Shown: positions 33,034-42,295, numbered from the stretch's first letter. The stretch is 61,240 bases of DNA from Clostridiales bacterium (GCA_015055975.1 SVHF01000007.1:1-61240), one strand, 5' to 3'. A program made the numbers and translations. The notes: generated by a model from the sequence alone, not told the origin.

Positions 33034-36000
33034 TTAGCAAACTAAATCCCAAGTAAGATTTATATTACCATTTGAATTATTAACTAACGCTTCAAATTGA
33101 GCTTTAGTGCCATTAAAGTGGATGGCTGTAATATTGCATTTGTAGAATGCATAATCTCCAAGAGTTGTTAAATCAGAAGATATAGTAATTTCTTCAATGC
33201 TAGAGTAAGCAAATGCAAATTCACCAATAGATGTTGCAGAAGATAGATTAATTGATGTTAATCCTTCGCAACTTGCAAACGCTTCATCGCCAATTGTAAT
33301 TACATTAGACAAATCAACATTTGAAAGATTCATACAGAAGCTAAATGCGCCTTCTTGAATGTTTGTTATAAATGTTGTGTCTACAGAAGTAATGTTATTA
33401 TTTCTTCTAAATGCATTTGTCGCAATAGTTGTTATTTCTATATCATTCCAAATTCTTGGAATTACTACATGAGCTTCAGTTCCACTATATGCAGTAACTT
33501 GATTTCCAGAAATGGTTAGAGTTTTTGGTTTAACTAGTGCATATACTTTTGTGATGATATCGCCAGTTGTATCGCTATATGAATCAACAGTTGTAAATGT
33601 TGAAATAGCAACGTCTTTATCATATATATCTTGTAGATACCAAGCACTAAAGTCATATTCTTCGTTTTCATATGGAGTTAAAGCAACCGAATGCTCTATA
33701 TCAAAAGTGAATTCAGCAACTTTTGTATTTCCAATATAACCATGAACATAATATGGTGTTAATTCCCATTTAGCGAAAATCTCAGTATTAGCAAGAATTT
33801 TAACAGTAGATGAAGATGTTATTTGAGTTGTATATAACGAATCTAGATACCAACCAATAAATGTGTAGCCATGCTTTGTTAAAGTTGGCAATTCTCCATA
33901 TGTTAAATCATATGTAACAGTCTTTTTATTTGGAGTTATCTCTACATCTAAAACAGGCTTATATGTGATTTCATATGTATTTGCTACAAATACTGCGTCG
34001 ATTGTTAAATTACCAATAACTCCAGTATCTTTGATTGATGAAATGCTATTTCCGTTATAGCTCCAACCAGTTAGTGTATATCCGTCCTTTGTAGAATCGT
34101 CAGCAACTTTTAATACAAGATCTTCATCAAGTGTTGTAACGTTGAACGATTTAATATTTTGAGTTGCGCTACCGCCATATAGATTATAGGTAATTGTGTA
34201 ATTAACAGGCGTCCAAACAGCTGTGAATTCCAAATCATGATCTGGCATTGTTGCAGGAATCTCATTATCCCATTCAACAAATGTATAGTGAAGTTTTGTT
34301 GGATCACTTGGAGCTACGATAGGTTGATTATATCCAACAACAATAGGATCAATAGGTGTTGCGCCTTCTCCTGTTACAAATGTAATAGTATGATCTACAG
34401 GTATTTCATTGAATTTAGCAAAGAATTCAATATCGCCAGTAATTGTTACAGAATCCTCAACAGGATCGCCTGTAAATGAGCTATTTAAATACCAACCTGC
34501 AAATTCATAAGTATACTTATTTGCAATTGCAGCTTTTTCAGGAGTAGCAATATCTGAAATGTCTAAATCAGTACCATATTCTAATTTGTTAGACACAAAG
34601 AAATCTTCGCCATTGAAGAATGTGTAAGTGTATTTTCTTAGAGCTGGCGTAAATACAGCTTTATATGAAACGTCGCCATGAAGTTCTTGGTTATCTTCAT
34701 AATCTTCGCCATCTAAAGTTACCCACTTTGTAAATTCATAAGTGTATTGAACTGTGTCATCTTTTGTTGGGTTGGCTGGAGCAGATACAATTGTCCCGAA
34801 GTCAACCGTTTGTGTCTCATAAACAGTTTCTCCATCGTCCATGAAGAATGTGTAGGTATATTGATTTATTGTTGCGTTGAATTTTGCATAATATTCTACA
34901 TCTTTAGTGATTTTTGTTCCCTCAACAAAGTTTGTTGAAGAATCGTTTATATCTTCGAACCAGCCAACAAATGCGTATGAATAATCTACCTCGGCGTAAT
35001 CTTGAGGATTAACAGGAGCAATGATTACAGAATTATAATCAATTGTGCTTGTTTTTGAAATGTTAGAGCCAATATAGAATGTGTATGTATATTGTCTTGT
35101 ATGTTCTTCGTATTGAGCTATATATGTTGTTGTTTTTGCAACAATATCGCTTGTATAGTTCCAACCAATAAATGTATATGTTGTAGATATTGTTGGAGAT
35201 TTATCTAAAGTCTTTGATTCATTTTCTAAATCGCTAGTAGGATCTAGCGTATCTCCATATTTATATGTAGCAACAACTTCGTCGTCATCACCAAACTTCC
35301 AAGTAATATAATATGGGATAACATGGCTTTCAAATTTTTCTTTTAGAGTTATTGTGTTATCTTTGCCAATATTTAATTGAGAAGAAGATGTAAGTTTTGT
35401 TTCAACGCCGCTGTTATCAAAATACCAACCATCAAAGGTGTATGTATAGGTGCTGTCTTTTTCTTTGCTTCTTTCGATGCTATTGATTTGTGCAAATAAG
35501 TCTTCATAATCTTCAACATAGTATGTACCCTGAGTTAATGTTTCGCCATTTTCATAAAGTAAGACATAGTAAGATTTGTCGCCATCTACTTCATAACTAG
35601 CTTTAATAGTGGTGTTATCTTTAATAGTAAAGTTAGTTTCAATTGGATTGTCATTGCCGTCCATGTTTGATGCATAGAATACACCACCAATAGTCCAGCC
35701 ATTAAAAGTAAATGTTCTAAGCTTGCTATTAACTTCAGCTTGATAAGACTTGATTCCTTCAGAATAACCAAGGTTTAAATCGATTATAGTTCCATATTCT
35801 ATAGTTAAAGAATCTACAAGATTATTGCTATCGCTAACTTGGATAATATTATTGTCTTTATCTACCCAGGTGACAGTATAAGATAAGATATGAGAATTAA
35901 ATGTGGCTTCAATTACCATATCTTGAGTAACTGTTGTTGGAGTTATATTTGTGTCTTTAATTACCCATTTATTAAATGTATATTCATAACCATCCTTAAC

Positions 36001-37404
36001 GTAAGATGTAGGATATGAAGGGAATATAATTGATGTGTTGTAGTCAACTAAAGTTGGACTTACTATTTCTTCGCCATTTACTTCAAAGGAATAAGTAAAC
36101 TTTTTCGAAACAGCTCTAAATTGAGCAGTGTATTCTTTATCTTGAGTAACAGAAGTTAAAGATGGATCCCAACCATCAAAGACATATGTATGTCCTTCGT
36201 CTTCTTCTTTAGATATATCCAAAGTCGATGGAGCATGAGGCTCATCTCCGTAGAAATAAGTTTCACTTTCTTGGCGATTTTCATCAACAATCCATGTGAT
36301 TGTATATGGAATGTTGCTCAATGCTGGATAAAGGGTAATATTTGAAGCAGGCATTAAAGTTCCTTCGAATAATACATTATCTAAAAGCCAACCATCAAAA
36401 GTTTTTCCAGGAGCAAGCTTTGAGGAGTAATCGTAAAATGCAATTTCTTCGTCTGTTTTATATGTTATTTCTTGTAATAGAGTATCGTTTGTATCTTTAA
36501 ATGTAAGCGTGAAAGGAAGTGCTTGCCATTTTGTAAATACAGATATAGCTTGCTTATCTATTTCATGAGAAAAATCAAAAGGTGTATTGAAATGAGAATC
36601 AGCATAAAAGCCAACAAATGTAAAACCTAATGGAGCTAAAGATAAAGTCTTTTGTCTTAAAGCTTCTTCTGAAATTAAAGATGTTTCTTTTTGTTCTTCA
36701 AAGAACATTAATTCATTATGAACACCAAGAACATGGATTGTAGAGATATTATCTTTCCATGCAGCATAATATGTAAGATTTGTAGCAGTAGAGGTCTTTA
36801 GTGTTTTTACTTCCGTTGCTTTTAAATTTTCAACAGTGTAGTTTTTACCAACATAATTAACATTTGACCAATATGCAAAAGAGCAGCCCTTCTTTGTTGC
36901 AAGTGCAGCATTTTTTATAGCAGGAAGATCAAAATCTTCATCTTCTATGGTGTATGTTTTTGTGTAATATGCACCAAGATTTTCTTGGCCTTCAATTGCT
37001 TCATGGTATTCATAACCTAAATTGTTGGCAAGTGTACCGCCAACTGCATATAGAGTTAAAGTGTATTCGATTGGAGCAAAAGATTGCTTTATTGAATTTT
37101 CGCCATTAGATAGAGCGGCATCAATAGATTCATAAGTTGTTCCATCTTCGGATACCCAAATAGATTGATATCCCTTTTTGTTTGGAATATTTACATCGCC
37201 ATCTTTAGAATATGTCCCAAGTGGCTCTCCGTTTTCCCCATATAATACGATAGATGTTGCAGGTTTGGTGAAAAATCGTATAGCTAAAACAATACCTGTT
37301 ATAAAGACAGCAATAACCATTATGATTATAAGAGTGTCTCTAATATACTCTTTTTGTCTTCTTTTAATGACAAGCTCAGCTTTGTCTTCAGTTCTCCCTT
37401 CCAT
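33034..37404 (-). CDS. giant membrane-anchored surface protein with InlB-type B-repeats and C-terminal LRRs
   Basis: The 1456-residue protein has a short basic cytoplasmic tail and one membrane segment (about 23-45), and no signal cleavage site or LPXTG, so it should be anchored N-terminus-in. About 15 tandem units of roughly 60-85 residues follow. Each opens with a strand such as YTYTFFMDDGE or YTITWIVDENR and holds an F-x-G-W core, the pattern of Listeria-Bacteroides (InlB B/Flg_new) repeats. The last 130 residues are BspA-type leucine-rich repeats (AFASCEGLTSINL, GDYAFYKCNI). A role in adhesion or cell-surface binding is inferred. AAAGGTG precedes the ATG. Confidence 0.85.
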   Translation of the reverse strand: MEGRTEDKAELVIKRRQKEYIRDTLIIIMVIAVFITGIVLAIRFFTKPATSIVLYGENGEPLGTYSKDGDVNIPNKKGYQSIWVSEDGTTYESIDAALSNGENSIKQSFAPIEYTLTLYAVGGTLANNLGYEYHEAIEGQENLGAYYTKTYTIEDEDFDLPAIKNAALATKKGCSFAYWSNVNYVGKNYTVENLKATEVKTLKTSTATNLTYYAAWKDNISTIHVLGVHNELMFFEEQKETSLISEEALRQKTLSLAPLGFTFVGFYADSHFNTPFDFSHEIDKQAISVFTKWQALPFTLTFKDTNDTLLQEITYKTDEEIAFYDYSSKLAPGKTFDGWLLDNVLFEGTLMPASNITLYPALSNIPYTITWIVDENRQESETYFYGDEPHAPSTLDISKEEDEGHTYVFDGWDPSLTSVTQDKEYTAQFRAVSKKFTYSFEVNGEEIVSPTLVDYNTSIIFPSYPTSYVKDGYEYTFNKWVIKDTNITPTTVTQDMVIEATFNSHILSYTVTWVDKDNNIIQVSDSNNLVDSLTIEYGTIIDLNLGYSEGIKSYQAEVNSKLRTFTFNGWTIGGVFYASNMDGNDNPIETNFTIKDNTTIKASYEVDGDKSYYVLLYENGETLTQGTYYVEDYEDLFAQINSIERSKEKDSTYTYTFDGWYFDNSGVETKLTSSSQLNIGKDNTITLKEKFESHVIPYYITWKFGDDDEVVATYKYGDTLDPTSDLENESKTLDKSPTISTTYTFIGWNYTSDIVAKTTTYIAQYEEHTRQYTYTFYIGSNISKTSTIDYNSVIIAPVNPQDYAEVDYSYAFVGWFEDINDSSTNFVEGTKITKDVEYYAKFNATINQYTYTFFMDDGETVYETQTVDFGTIVSAPANPTKDDTVQYTYEFTKWVTLDGEDYEDNQELHGDVSYKAVFTPALRKYTYTFFNGEDFFVSNKLEYGTDLDISDIATPEKAAIANKYTYEFAGWYLNSSFTGDPVEDSVTITGDIEFFAKFNEIPVDHTITFVTGEGATPIDPIVVGYNQPIVAPSDPTKLHYTFVEWDNEIPATMPDHDLEFTAVWTPVNYTITYNLYGGSATQNIKSFNVTTLDEDLVLKVADDSTKDGYTLTGWSYNGNSISSIKDTGVIGNLTIDAVFVANTYEITYKPVLDVEITPNKKTVTYDLTYGELPTLTKHGYTFIGWYLDSLYTTQITSSSTVKILANTEIFAKWELTPYYVHGYIGNTKVAEFTFDIEHSVALTPYENEEYDFSAWYLQDIYDKDVAISTFTTVDSYSDTTGDIITKVYALVKPKTLTISGNQVTAYSGTEAHVVIPRIWNDIEITTIATNAFRRNNNITSVDTTFITNIQEGAFSFCMNLSNVDLSNVITIGDEAFASCEGLTSINLSSATSIGEFAFAYSSIEEITISSDLTTLGDYAFYKCNITAIHFNGTKAQFEALVNNSNGNINLTWDLVC

Positions 37405-37676
37405 AAAGATAACACCTTTTTGTTTTTTAATATGCTTGATTTTAATTTATTAAATTATGGAATGTCTAGAAATCTAGTTTATAAATAATTAAAATATTAC
37501 ATAAATTTTATAATTATTATATATCAATAGTATGTGTTTTGAAAAATAAATTGAATAAATAGAGCCAAGACAAGCATTAAGGCAAACAAAAAAAATATAT
37601 AAAATCGTTTAAAAAATTGAAATCCCTCCTAAATTTACATGAACATATGTTAAGTAGTACAAAAACGTCATCATAG
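37405..37676. other. intergenic region, AT-rich, mostly without gene
   Basis: This holds the minus-strand promoter area of the giant surface protein (a TATAAT near 37510 with a weak -35) and a small CTAGA-AA-TCTAG repeat at 37466-37477. A minus-strand open frame at 37524-37630 encodes a hydrophobic, single-helix-like peptide (KRFYIFFLFALMLVLALF) behind AGGAGGG, but no ATG, GTG or TTG lies at the right spacing. I do not call it a gene. Confidence 0.4.
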
Positions 37677-37736
37677 AAACACTAGGTGTTTTATTCGTGT
37701 TGATTCCAACTCTTTTGGGTGCTATGTTATATAACA
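37677..37736 (+). promoter_or_regulatory. promoter with two palindromes ahead of the accessory operon
   Basis: TTGATT (37700-37705) and TATGTT (37723-37728) are 17 bp apart. AAACAC-TAG-GTGTTT (37677-37691) lies just upstream of the -35, and the perfect palindrome TGTTATATAACA (37725-37736) overlaps the -10 and start region. This suggests regulated expression of the operon. Confidence 0.65.
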
Positions 37737-37755
37737 CATTTAAGGAGGAAACAAA

Positions 37756-38916
37756 GTGTTTGGCGTTTATAAATTAAATAGAGAAGAATGGATGAAAGCT
37801 AAATTAAACTATGCGCAAAAGAATGTAGTACTTGAGCGAGAAGATGGCGTAGGCCGAGTTGATTATTTATGTGGTTCAATTTTAACCAAAACGATAAAAG
37901 AAATATATGATAGGCTGAATGAAGATATTAACTTTAATGTGTTAAATGATTTTTCTACTTCAGATATTCAAAGGCTAACGAAATATTCATATCCAATCGT
38001 ATCTAAGATAGTTGATTTATTTAAAGATATTGGGCTATTTGTCGTAAGGGATAATGCTATGGCTATAGATAATTGTATAAATAATTATTTAAATAATCCA
38101 ATTGAGAATTATTTAGTTTTGCGAGGGTTTGGGGAAGATATAAATCGGGAAATAGTGTGTTTACATATTGAAAGCATATGGCACAATAAATTATTGAGCT
38201 GGTTTAATTTTAGGATAAATCCCAAAAATCATGGTTTGGAAAATATAAATAATGTGATGAAGATGCCAAATAATAGAATGTTTGATTTTGCAAAAATCGG
38301 ATTTACATTGAGAATTGCTCTATCTAAGGGAATAGTAATCTGCAATTCAAAACAGGATGCTAAGGTGTTAAATGTTGAATTGGAGCGAAATAACGAGGCA
38401 TCAGATTTTATTAACAGGACAATCTATATTGATGACTATAATGAGATATCAAATAAATACAAAAAGAAAATAAGCAGGATCAAATCTCATGTAGACTACT
38501 CGTCAATGGAAGACGATGTGTTTTTAATTAGATCTATAACATTCGATAATAAAAGAGAATATACACTTGACGATTTTAAAAAAGAATATAAAGGCTTGAT
38601 TGCTGCGCAAAACTTATATCTTAAAGAATGTGAGCTATATGATAAAGAAAAATTTAATAAAATAAGATCAAAAGCAAGCAAGGATGAGTTGCTTACAATA
38701 TTACATGAAGAATTTTTAGAAGTTAAAAGTTATTACCTAGTAATAGGCAAATTCGTTAATTTTTATAATTGGATTGTAGACAATCAGGATATTTTAAGAC
38801 CAGAAAAGAGATTAAAGCTTAGCTATTTGCAATGTATAAATAGAGAAGCAGAAGATGCGATAAATGAGACTGTTAGCAAGTATGGGTTAGGGAAATATGG
38901 GGATTCATTAGTCTAA
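37756..38916 (+). CDS. 386-residue protein, unrecognised; first gene of accessory operon
   Basis: It starts at a GTG with a perfect AAGGAGG 7 nt upstream. The product is soluble with no signal peptide or membrane segment. The N-terminal 110 residues have a helical character (STSDIQRLTKYSYPIVSKIVDLFKDIG) and could form a winged helix, with YPIVSKIVDLFKDIGLFV as the possible recognition part. The C-terminal 120 residues are Lys/Glu-rich helices. No catalytic motif or known family is recognised. It opens a set containing an unknown 174-residue protein, a P-loop ATPase and a UDG-like protein, so a shared job is likely. Confidence 0.6.
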   Translation: MFGVYKLNREEWMKAKLNYAQKNVVLEREDGVGRVDYLCGSILTKTIKEIYDRLNEDINFNVLNDFSTSDIQRLTKYSYPIVSKIVDLFKDIGLFVVRDNAMAIDNCINNYLNNPIENYLVLRGFGEDINREIVCLHIESIWHNKLLSWFNFRINPKNHGLENINNVMKMPNNRMFDFAKIGFTLRIALSKGIVICNSKQDAKVLNVELERNNEASDFINRTIYIDDYNEISNKYKKKISRIKSHVDYSSMEDDVFLIRSITFDNKREYTLDDFKKEYKGLIAAQNLYLKECELYDKEKFNKIRSKASKDELLTILHEEFLEVKSYYLVIGKFVNFYNWIVDNQDILRPEKRLKLSYLQCINREAEDAINETVSKYGLGKYGDSLV

Positions 38917-39025
38917 AATATTAAATCACAAGTGAGAAATCAATAATATGATGTATTTAAGATTAAATTCATCAAAAAAGGCAAAAAGAGAGCTAGGAAC
39001 TGATTCAGAATAAATAGGTTTATAT

Positions 39026-39550
39026 ATGAAAGAAAATAAAAGGATAAGATTTGTAAATATTAACGATATAAATATTTTTGAGTTTAATATGCCCAAAAAG
39101 TTCTATTCGAATTGCATTTTTATATTAAAGAAAGAAATAAGCGAAGATACAAAATTCTTTAAAAAATTGGTTATTAATCATCTTTTATTTAATGTTTTTA
39201 CGAATGTACACACAAGACGGTTTATATTTGTTGAGCCGGTTTCTTATGAGTATATTAAAGATATTGTTGAATCGCATGTAATAGACAAGTGCTATTGGTC
39301 AAATTCAATTACTATAGAACAATATACAATGGTTAGTGAGATTGCTTCGATAATTAGATATGGAAATAGAAATATTACAATCTTTTATGATGATAAAGAT
39401 TGTGTGATGAACGAAATTGATTATGCCGTGAGTCATGTGCATTATATATGTTATGACGATGAGGGTATTAGAGCGTTTTATACACGAATTGTTGACGATT
39501 ATAAGCAAAGGGTTAAAGATGCTTTTAGTAAACAGATAGTAAAACAATAA
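39026..39550 (+). CDS. 174-residue protein, unrecognised
   Basis: The small soluble protein has mixed strands and helices, with aromatic-rich stretches such as HLLFNVFTNVHTRRFIFVEP and ITIFYDDKDCVMNE. The first 110 residues resemble half of a Rossmann-like or RecA-like sheet, but no P-loop is present. It lies 109 bp after the previous gene and 27 bp before the ATPase gene, with only a weak ribosome site. Together with the neighbours it belongs to the accessory operon. No family is recognised; it might be a partner or degenerate paralogue of the ATPase. Confidence 0.55.
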   Translation: MKENKRIRFVNINDINIFEFNMPKKFYSNCIFILKKEISEDTKFFKKLVINHLLFNVFTNVHTRRFIFVEPVSYEYIKDIVESHVIDKCYWSNSITIEQYTMVSEIASIIRYGNRNITIFYDDKDCVMNEIDYAVSHVHYICYDDEGIRAFYTRIVDDYKQRVKDAFSKQIVKQ

Positions 39551-39577
39551 TATTTATATGAGGGATGAGGTTGGCTT

Positions 39578-40180
39578 ATGATAGAAAGAAAAAGTGGATG
39601 TGTAACAATCATAAAAGGCAGACCAGGCTGTGGAAAAACAAATCTTGCACTAAGAGATGCATTATATAATGTTGAGATAGAAAAAAGTGTGATAATATAT
39701 GTGTCTTTGGCGGCTAGCAAAGAAAGGCTAGTTAAGCAATGTAAATATGCTGCTTCACGAGATGTCAACATTGAAGAATATGCGAATTTTGTAATAAAAG
39801 ACGATATCTATTATGATATAGACAAGCTGACTAATGATATCAAAGAAAGTAAGCCTAAAACGGTATATATAGATTCGTTGTTTCTTTTAAATATTGGCAA
39901 GATGAAACTAAATTTTAATTTGTTAGAAAGGTTTATATACTTATGTAAAAAGTTAGGCGACATAGCATTAGATTTAAATGTTGAAATAGTAGCATTAGTG
40001 TTAGAACATAGAGCTTATGAAAAAAGTATGGATATTGTTTATAATGGACCACTTGGATATAATTGTATAAAAGAACATATTAATAATAAAGTCATTCCTT
40101 TATTTATGAGAAAAGATGGAACGATAATAAACGTAAGCAATTATGACAAGTTTGAGACAAATTATGAGGGATTATTATGA
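39578..40180 (+). CDS. RecA/DnaB-like P-loop ATPase
   Basis: The 200-residue protein is little more than an ATPase core. The Walker A motif GRPGCGKTN is at about residues 14-22, and the next strand, VIIYVSLAASKERLVKQ, matches the DnaB/KaiC/RadA pattern. A Walker B-like strand, KTVYIDSLFLL, is at about 93-103, and a later strand, VEIVALVLEH, ends in a polar sensor-like position. It lacks the N-terminal domain of replicative helicases. GAGG precedes the ATG, and the gene overlaps the UDG-like gene by four bases (ATGA), a sign of coupled function. The substrate, DNA or protein, is unknown. Confidence 0.75.
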   Translation: MIERKSGCVTIIKGRPGCGKTNLALRDALYNVEIEKSVIIYVSLAASKERLVKQCKYAASRDVNIEEYANFVIKDDIYYDIDKLTNDIKESKPKTVYIDSLFLLNIGKMKLNFNLLERFIYLCKKLGDIALDLNVEIVALVLEHRAYEKSMDIVYNGPLGYNCIKEHINNKVIPLFMRKDGTIINVSNYDKFETNYEGLL

Positions 40181-41040
40181 GCAAAACGACAGAGAATAGA
40201 CATTATACAGAAGAATACGATGAAGAATTAAAATCCATAGATTTTTATAGAATCCATCCAGAATTATTACCATATATTGGTAGTCAATTCAAAACCGCAA
40301 AAAGGAAGATTTTGTTAATCGGAGAAAGCCATTATATAAATGATTATTGGCGCGTAGAAGAGAATTGGGAAAACTATGATTTGTTATTAAAAATTTGGGG
40401 GCAAAAAGATTGGCATGAAATATTGATGCCAAATCAATACGATAAAGATGGCAAGAATTTGGGTAAGAAAGATAAAGATTACGAGAGTTGGTTTAATACT
40501 AGAGTGCACGCAAGTCGTAGTATGCCAGGAGAAGATAGAGAGGACGCAATTACGGGATTAATACAAAATCCTATTAGAGTTTTATGTGAAGATGATATCA
40601 ATTTCTTTGGGGAGGAATATAGCCCAAATTTAGCAGAGAGTGTTGCTTTTATTAATTTCTTTCAATTTCCGAGCTTAAAGAATGGGAAAACGGTTTGGGG
40701 AGCCGTAGACGATTTGTATAAGAAAGGGAAAGATAAAAACCGTGTATGGTGGGAATTATTTGATTATTCGCTAGAAATAATTGTTAAAGTTATTAATGTT
40801 ATAAAGCCGGATGTTGCTGTATTATTTGCAGCAGATTTTTGCGGACAATATACATTAGACAAAATCAGAAATGCGATTAATGATGTAGGCGCATGTCATG
40901 TCGATGCTACGTATCATGCTTCTGATGGTAGAGTGTGGAAGCGAGTTTACAACAATGAATACAAAAATATGATAAATATTACACCAAAGGATAAATTTGC
41001 TTTAATAATAAAAGATTATCTAACAAGCACGCATAGTTAA
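40177..41040 (+). CDS. uracil-DNA-glycosylase-superfamily-like protein
   Basis: The 287-residue protein shows the order of short motifs seen in UDG-fold proteins: ILLIGESHY (about 45-53) as the first strand and loop, VAFINFFQFPS (about 151-161) as the second, KPDVAVLFAAD (about 209-219) as the third, and DATYHASDGR (about 246-255) as the His-containing end loop. UDG-fold enzymes cut the base-sugar bond of altered DNA bases. The GESHY form belongs to a poorly studied branch, so glycosylase activity is inference. A long insert (about 60-150) is unlike classic UDGs. It is last in the operon with the P-loop ATPase. Confidence 0.5.
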   Translation: MSKTTENRHYTEEYDEELKSIDFYRIHPELLPYIGSQFKTAKRKILLIGESHYINDYWRVEENWENYDLLLKIWGQKDWHEILMPNQYDKDGKNLGKKDKDYESWFNTRVHASRSMPGEDREDAITGLIQNPIRVLCEDDINFFGEEYSPNLAESVAFINFFQFPSLKNGKTVWGAVDDLYKKGKDKNRVWWELFDYSLEIIVKVINVIKPDVAVLFAADFCGQYTLDKIRNAINDVGACHVDATYHASDGRVWKRVYNNEYKNMINITPKDKFALIIKDYLTSTHS

Positions 41041-41077
41041 TGTTTATATAAGAACTATTTTTATTGAGATAAAAAAA

Positions 41078-41098
41078 GACAATATTTTGAATATTGTC
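41078..41098 (-). terminator. minus-strand terminator hairpin
   Basis: GACAATATT and AATATTGTC form a perfect 9-bp stem with a 3-nt loop. On the minus strand it is followed by TTTTTTT; on the plus strand only AATTAAG follows. It therefore suits a minus-strand transcript, although no intact minus-strand gene remains here. Confidence 0.7.
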
Positions 41099-41287
41099 AA
41101 TTAAGCGAAATGGCTTTCTACTTACTACCATTATAAAGAAATCATTTGCAGATATTAACTTCATAAGGTGGTGAGTATAAGCGCCAAGTGGTGAACCTTT
41201 GGTTACACGTTGTACCATACGCTGTTTATCTGAATTAATTAAGCATTTATCGACGTTTTCATAATCTGGTTCAAGTTGAGATACTGA
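41099..41287 (-). pseudogene. remnant of a minus-strand coding region
   Basis: A 63-codon stretch without stops, read on the minus strand just before a minus-strand terminator, encodes a normal-looking globular sequence (SVSQLEPDYENVDKCLINS, SPLGAYTHHLMKLISANDFF, FIMVVSRKPF). It begins after an in-frame TAA, and the same frame reads open for about 30 more codons upstream of that stop. There is no start codon with a ribosome site at its upstream end. I infer the 3' end of a decayed gene. The family is not recognised. Confidence 0.4.
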
Positions 41288-41504
41288 TTAAAGCGTTATT
41301 TGTAAGCGCATTTGGCTTGAGAAAATTATAAGTTGAACTTTAAAAAAATCTATATGAAATATATGACACAAGCGATAATAGTTTAATGCTTACGATTCCT
41401 TGATCTTCAAAAAAGTCTATATTTTATCGTAATAGAATAGTTTGAAAAAGTACATCGCTATTGTCGATAACTATTTTGAAAAGCATTACCATATTTTAGG
41501 GGGA
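41288..41504. other. non-coding stretch between the two accessory operons
   Basis: Apart from the short minus-strand frame noted above, no open frame with a start and ribosome site, no tRNA-like fold and no strong hairpin was seen. It is AT-rich and probably decayed DNA. Confidence 0.4.
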
Positions 41505-41565
41505 TTGACTATTATCATTATCATTACTATACTTTAATTATTAAAGAAACCACAATTTATTGTGG
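41505..41565 (+). promoter_or_regulatory. strong promoter and two palindromes ahead of the second accessory operon
   Basis: TTGACT (41505-41510) and TATACT (41528-41533) are 17 bp apart. CTTTAAT-T-ATTAAAG (41532-41546) covers the predicted start, and CCACAA-TTTA-TTGTGG (41550-41565) follows in the leader. Both are perfect and could be operators or leader hairpins. The spacer repeats ATTATC/ATTATC/ATTACT. Confidence 0.7.
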
Positions 41566-41596
41566 ACAATTTTAGAATAGCAATATAGGGGTGTAT

Positions 41597-42295
41597 GTGA
41601 TACATAGTATTAACAATTTTAAATTGTTTCAGTCGCTGTTTGTTAACCCGTGCGGAGACCAAGTCGTTGGCACTATTTGTTATAATGGGCAATTTGCAAC
41701 GGCAAGTGGCAATGCAACTATGAACTTTGAAACAAAGACTAATAACGCAGCCCACTCTAGAAGAGATATTAATTATTCACAATATTCAAAAGGAAACAAT
41801 AAAACTATTGTAATTTTATTAGAGAGCCCACATATAGACGAATTTAATATACAAGGGCAAACGTATACAACAGCTCCAGCATGGGGCAAAACTGGCACGA
41901 TGATAAACAAATATTTTATTATAGCGTTAAATAATAGCATTCGTGCGATACAAAATAATTGTCAAAATTTTTTAACAAATATTACAACTTATGATGTTTT
42001 GTTAGTTAATGCTATTCAATATCAATGTAGTTTAGGTATGCGTCCAATTAATATTGGGATAAGGAACAAAGTGTTTGCTTGTTTGTGGAATAAAACTTCA
42101 GATAGTTTTAGACAAGATTTGATTGAAAGATTAAACATATTGAACCCGGATTTGATTGTTAATGCTTGTACGTCGGAGTTAAAAAAAAGATTTTGCAATA
42201 ATAATGCAATTATGCCTGGTTTGGCAAATTGGAATGTAATGATGAACGCGAGTAGTCATCCAAGTGTATGGAATCGTTATACACAGATATTTTAG
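41597..42295 (+). CDS. second UDG-superfamily-like protein
   Basis: The 232-residue protein has motifs in the order of family 4-type uracil-DNA glycosylases: TIVILLESPHIDEF (about 66-79), where EaPG-type loops lie; APAWGKTGTMINKYF (about 89-103); DVLLVNAIQYQCS (about 131-143); NPDLIVNACT (about 180-189); and SSHPSVWNR near the C-terminus, like the HPS loop. There are no iron-sulfur Cys ligands. I choose the GTG at 41597, after GGGGTG, over the GTG at 41591 inside it. It opens an operon with a small membrane protein. Catalytic activity is inference from motif order. Confidence 0.5.
   Translation: MIHSINNFKLFQSLFVNPCGDQVVGTICYNGQFATASGNATMNFETKTNNAAHSRRDINYSQYSKGNNKTIVILLESPHIDEFNIQGQTYTTAPAWGKTGTMINKYFIIALNNSIRAIQNNCQNFLTNITTYDVLLVNAIQYQCSLGMRPINIGIRNKVFACLWNKTSDSFRQDLIERLNILNPDLIVNACTSELKKRFCNNNAIMPGLANWNVMMNASSHPSVWNRYTQIF

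Noticed and set aside
33034-37404. Internal repeats of the giant gene as a CRISPR or DNA satellite array
   Set aside because: The repeats are at protein level, are divergent in DNA and of uneven length, and are in one open frame.
38949-39014. 21-codon frame between the 386- and 174-residue genes
   Set aside because: It begins ATGATG and has a Lys-rich product, but no ribosome site and too little sequence to judge.
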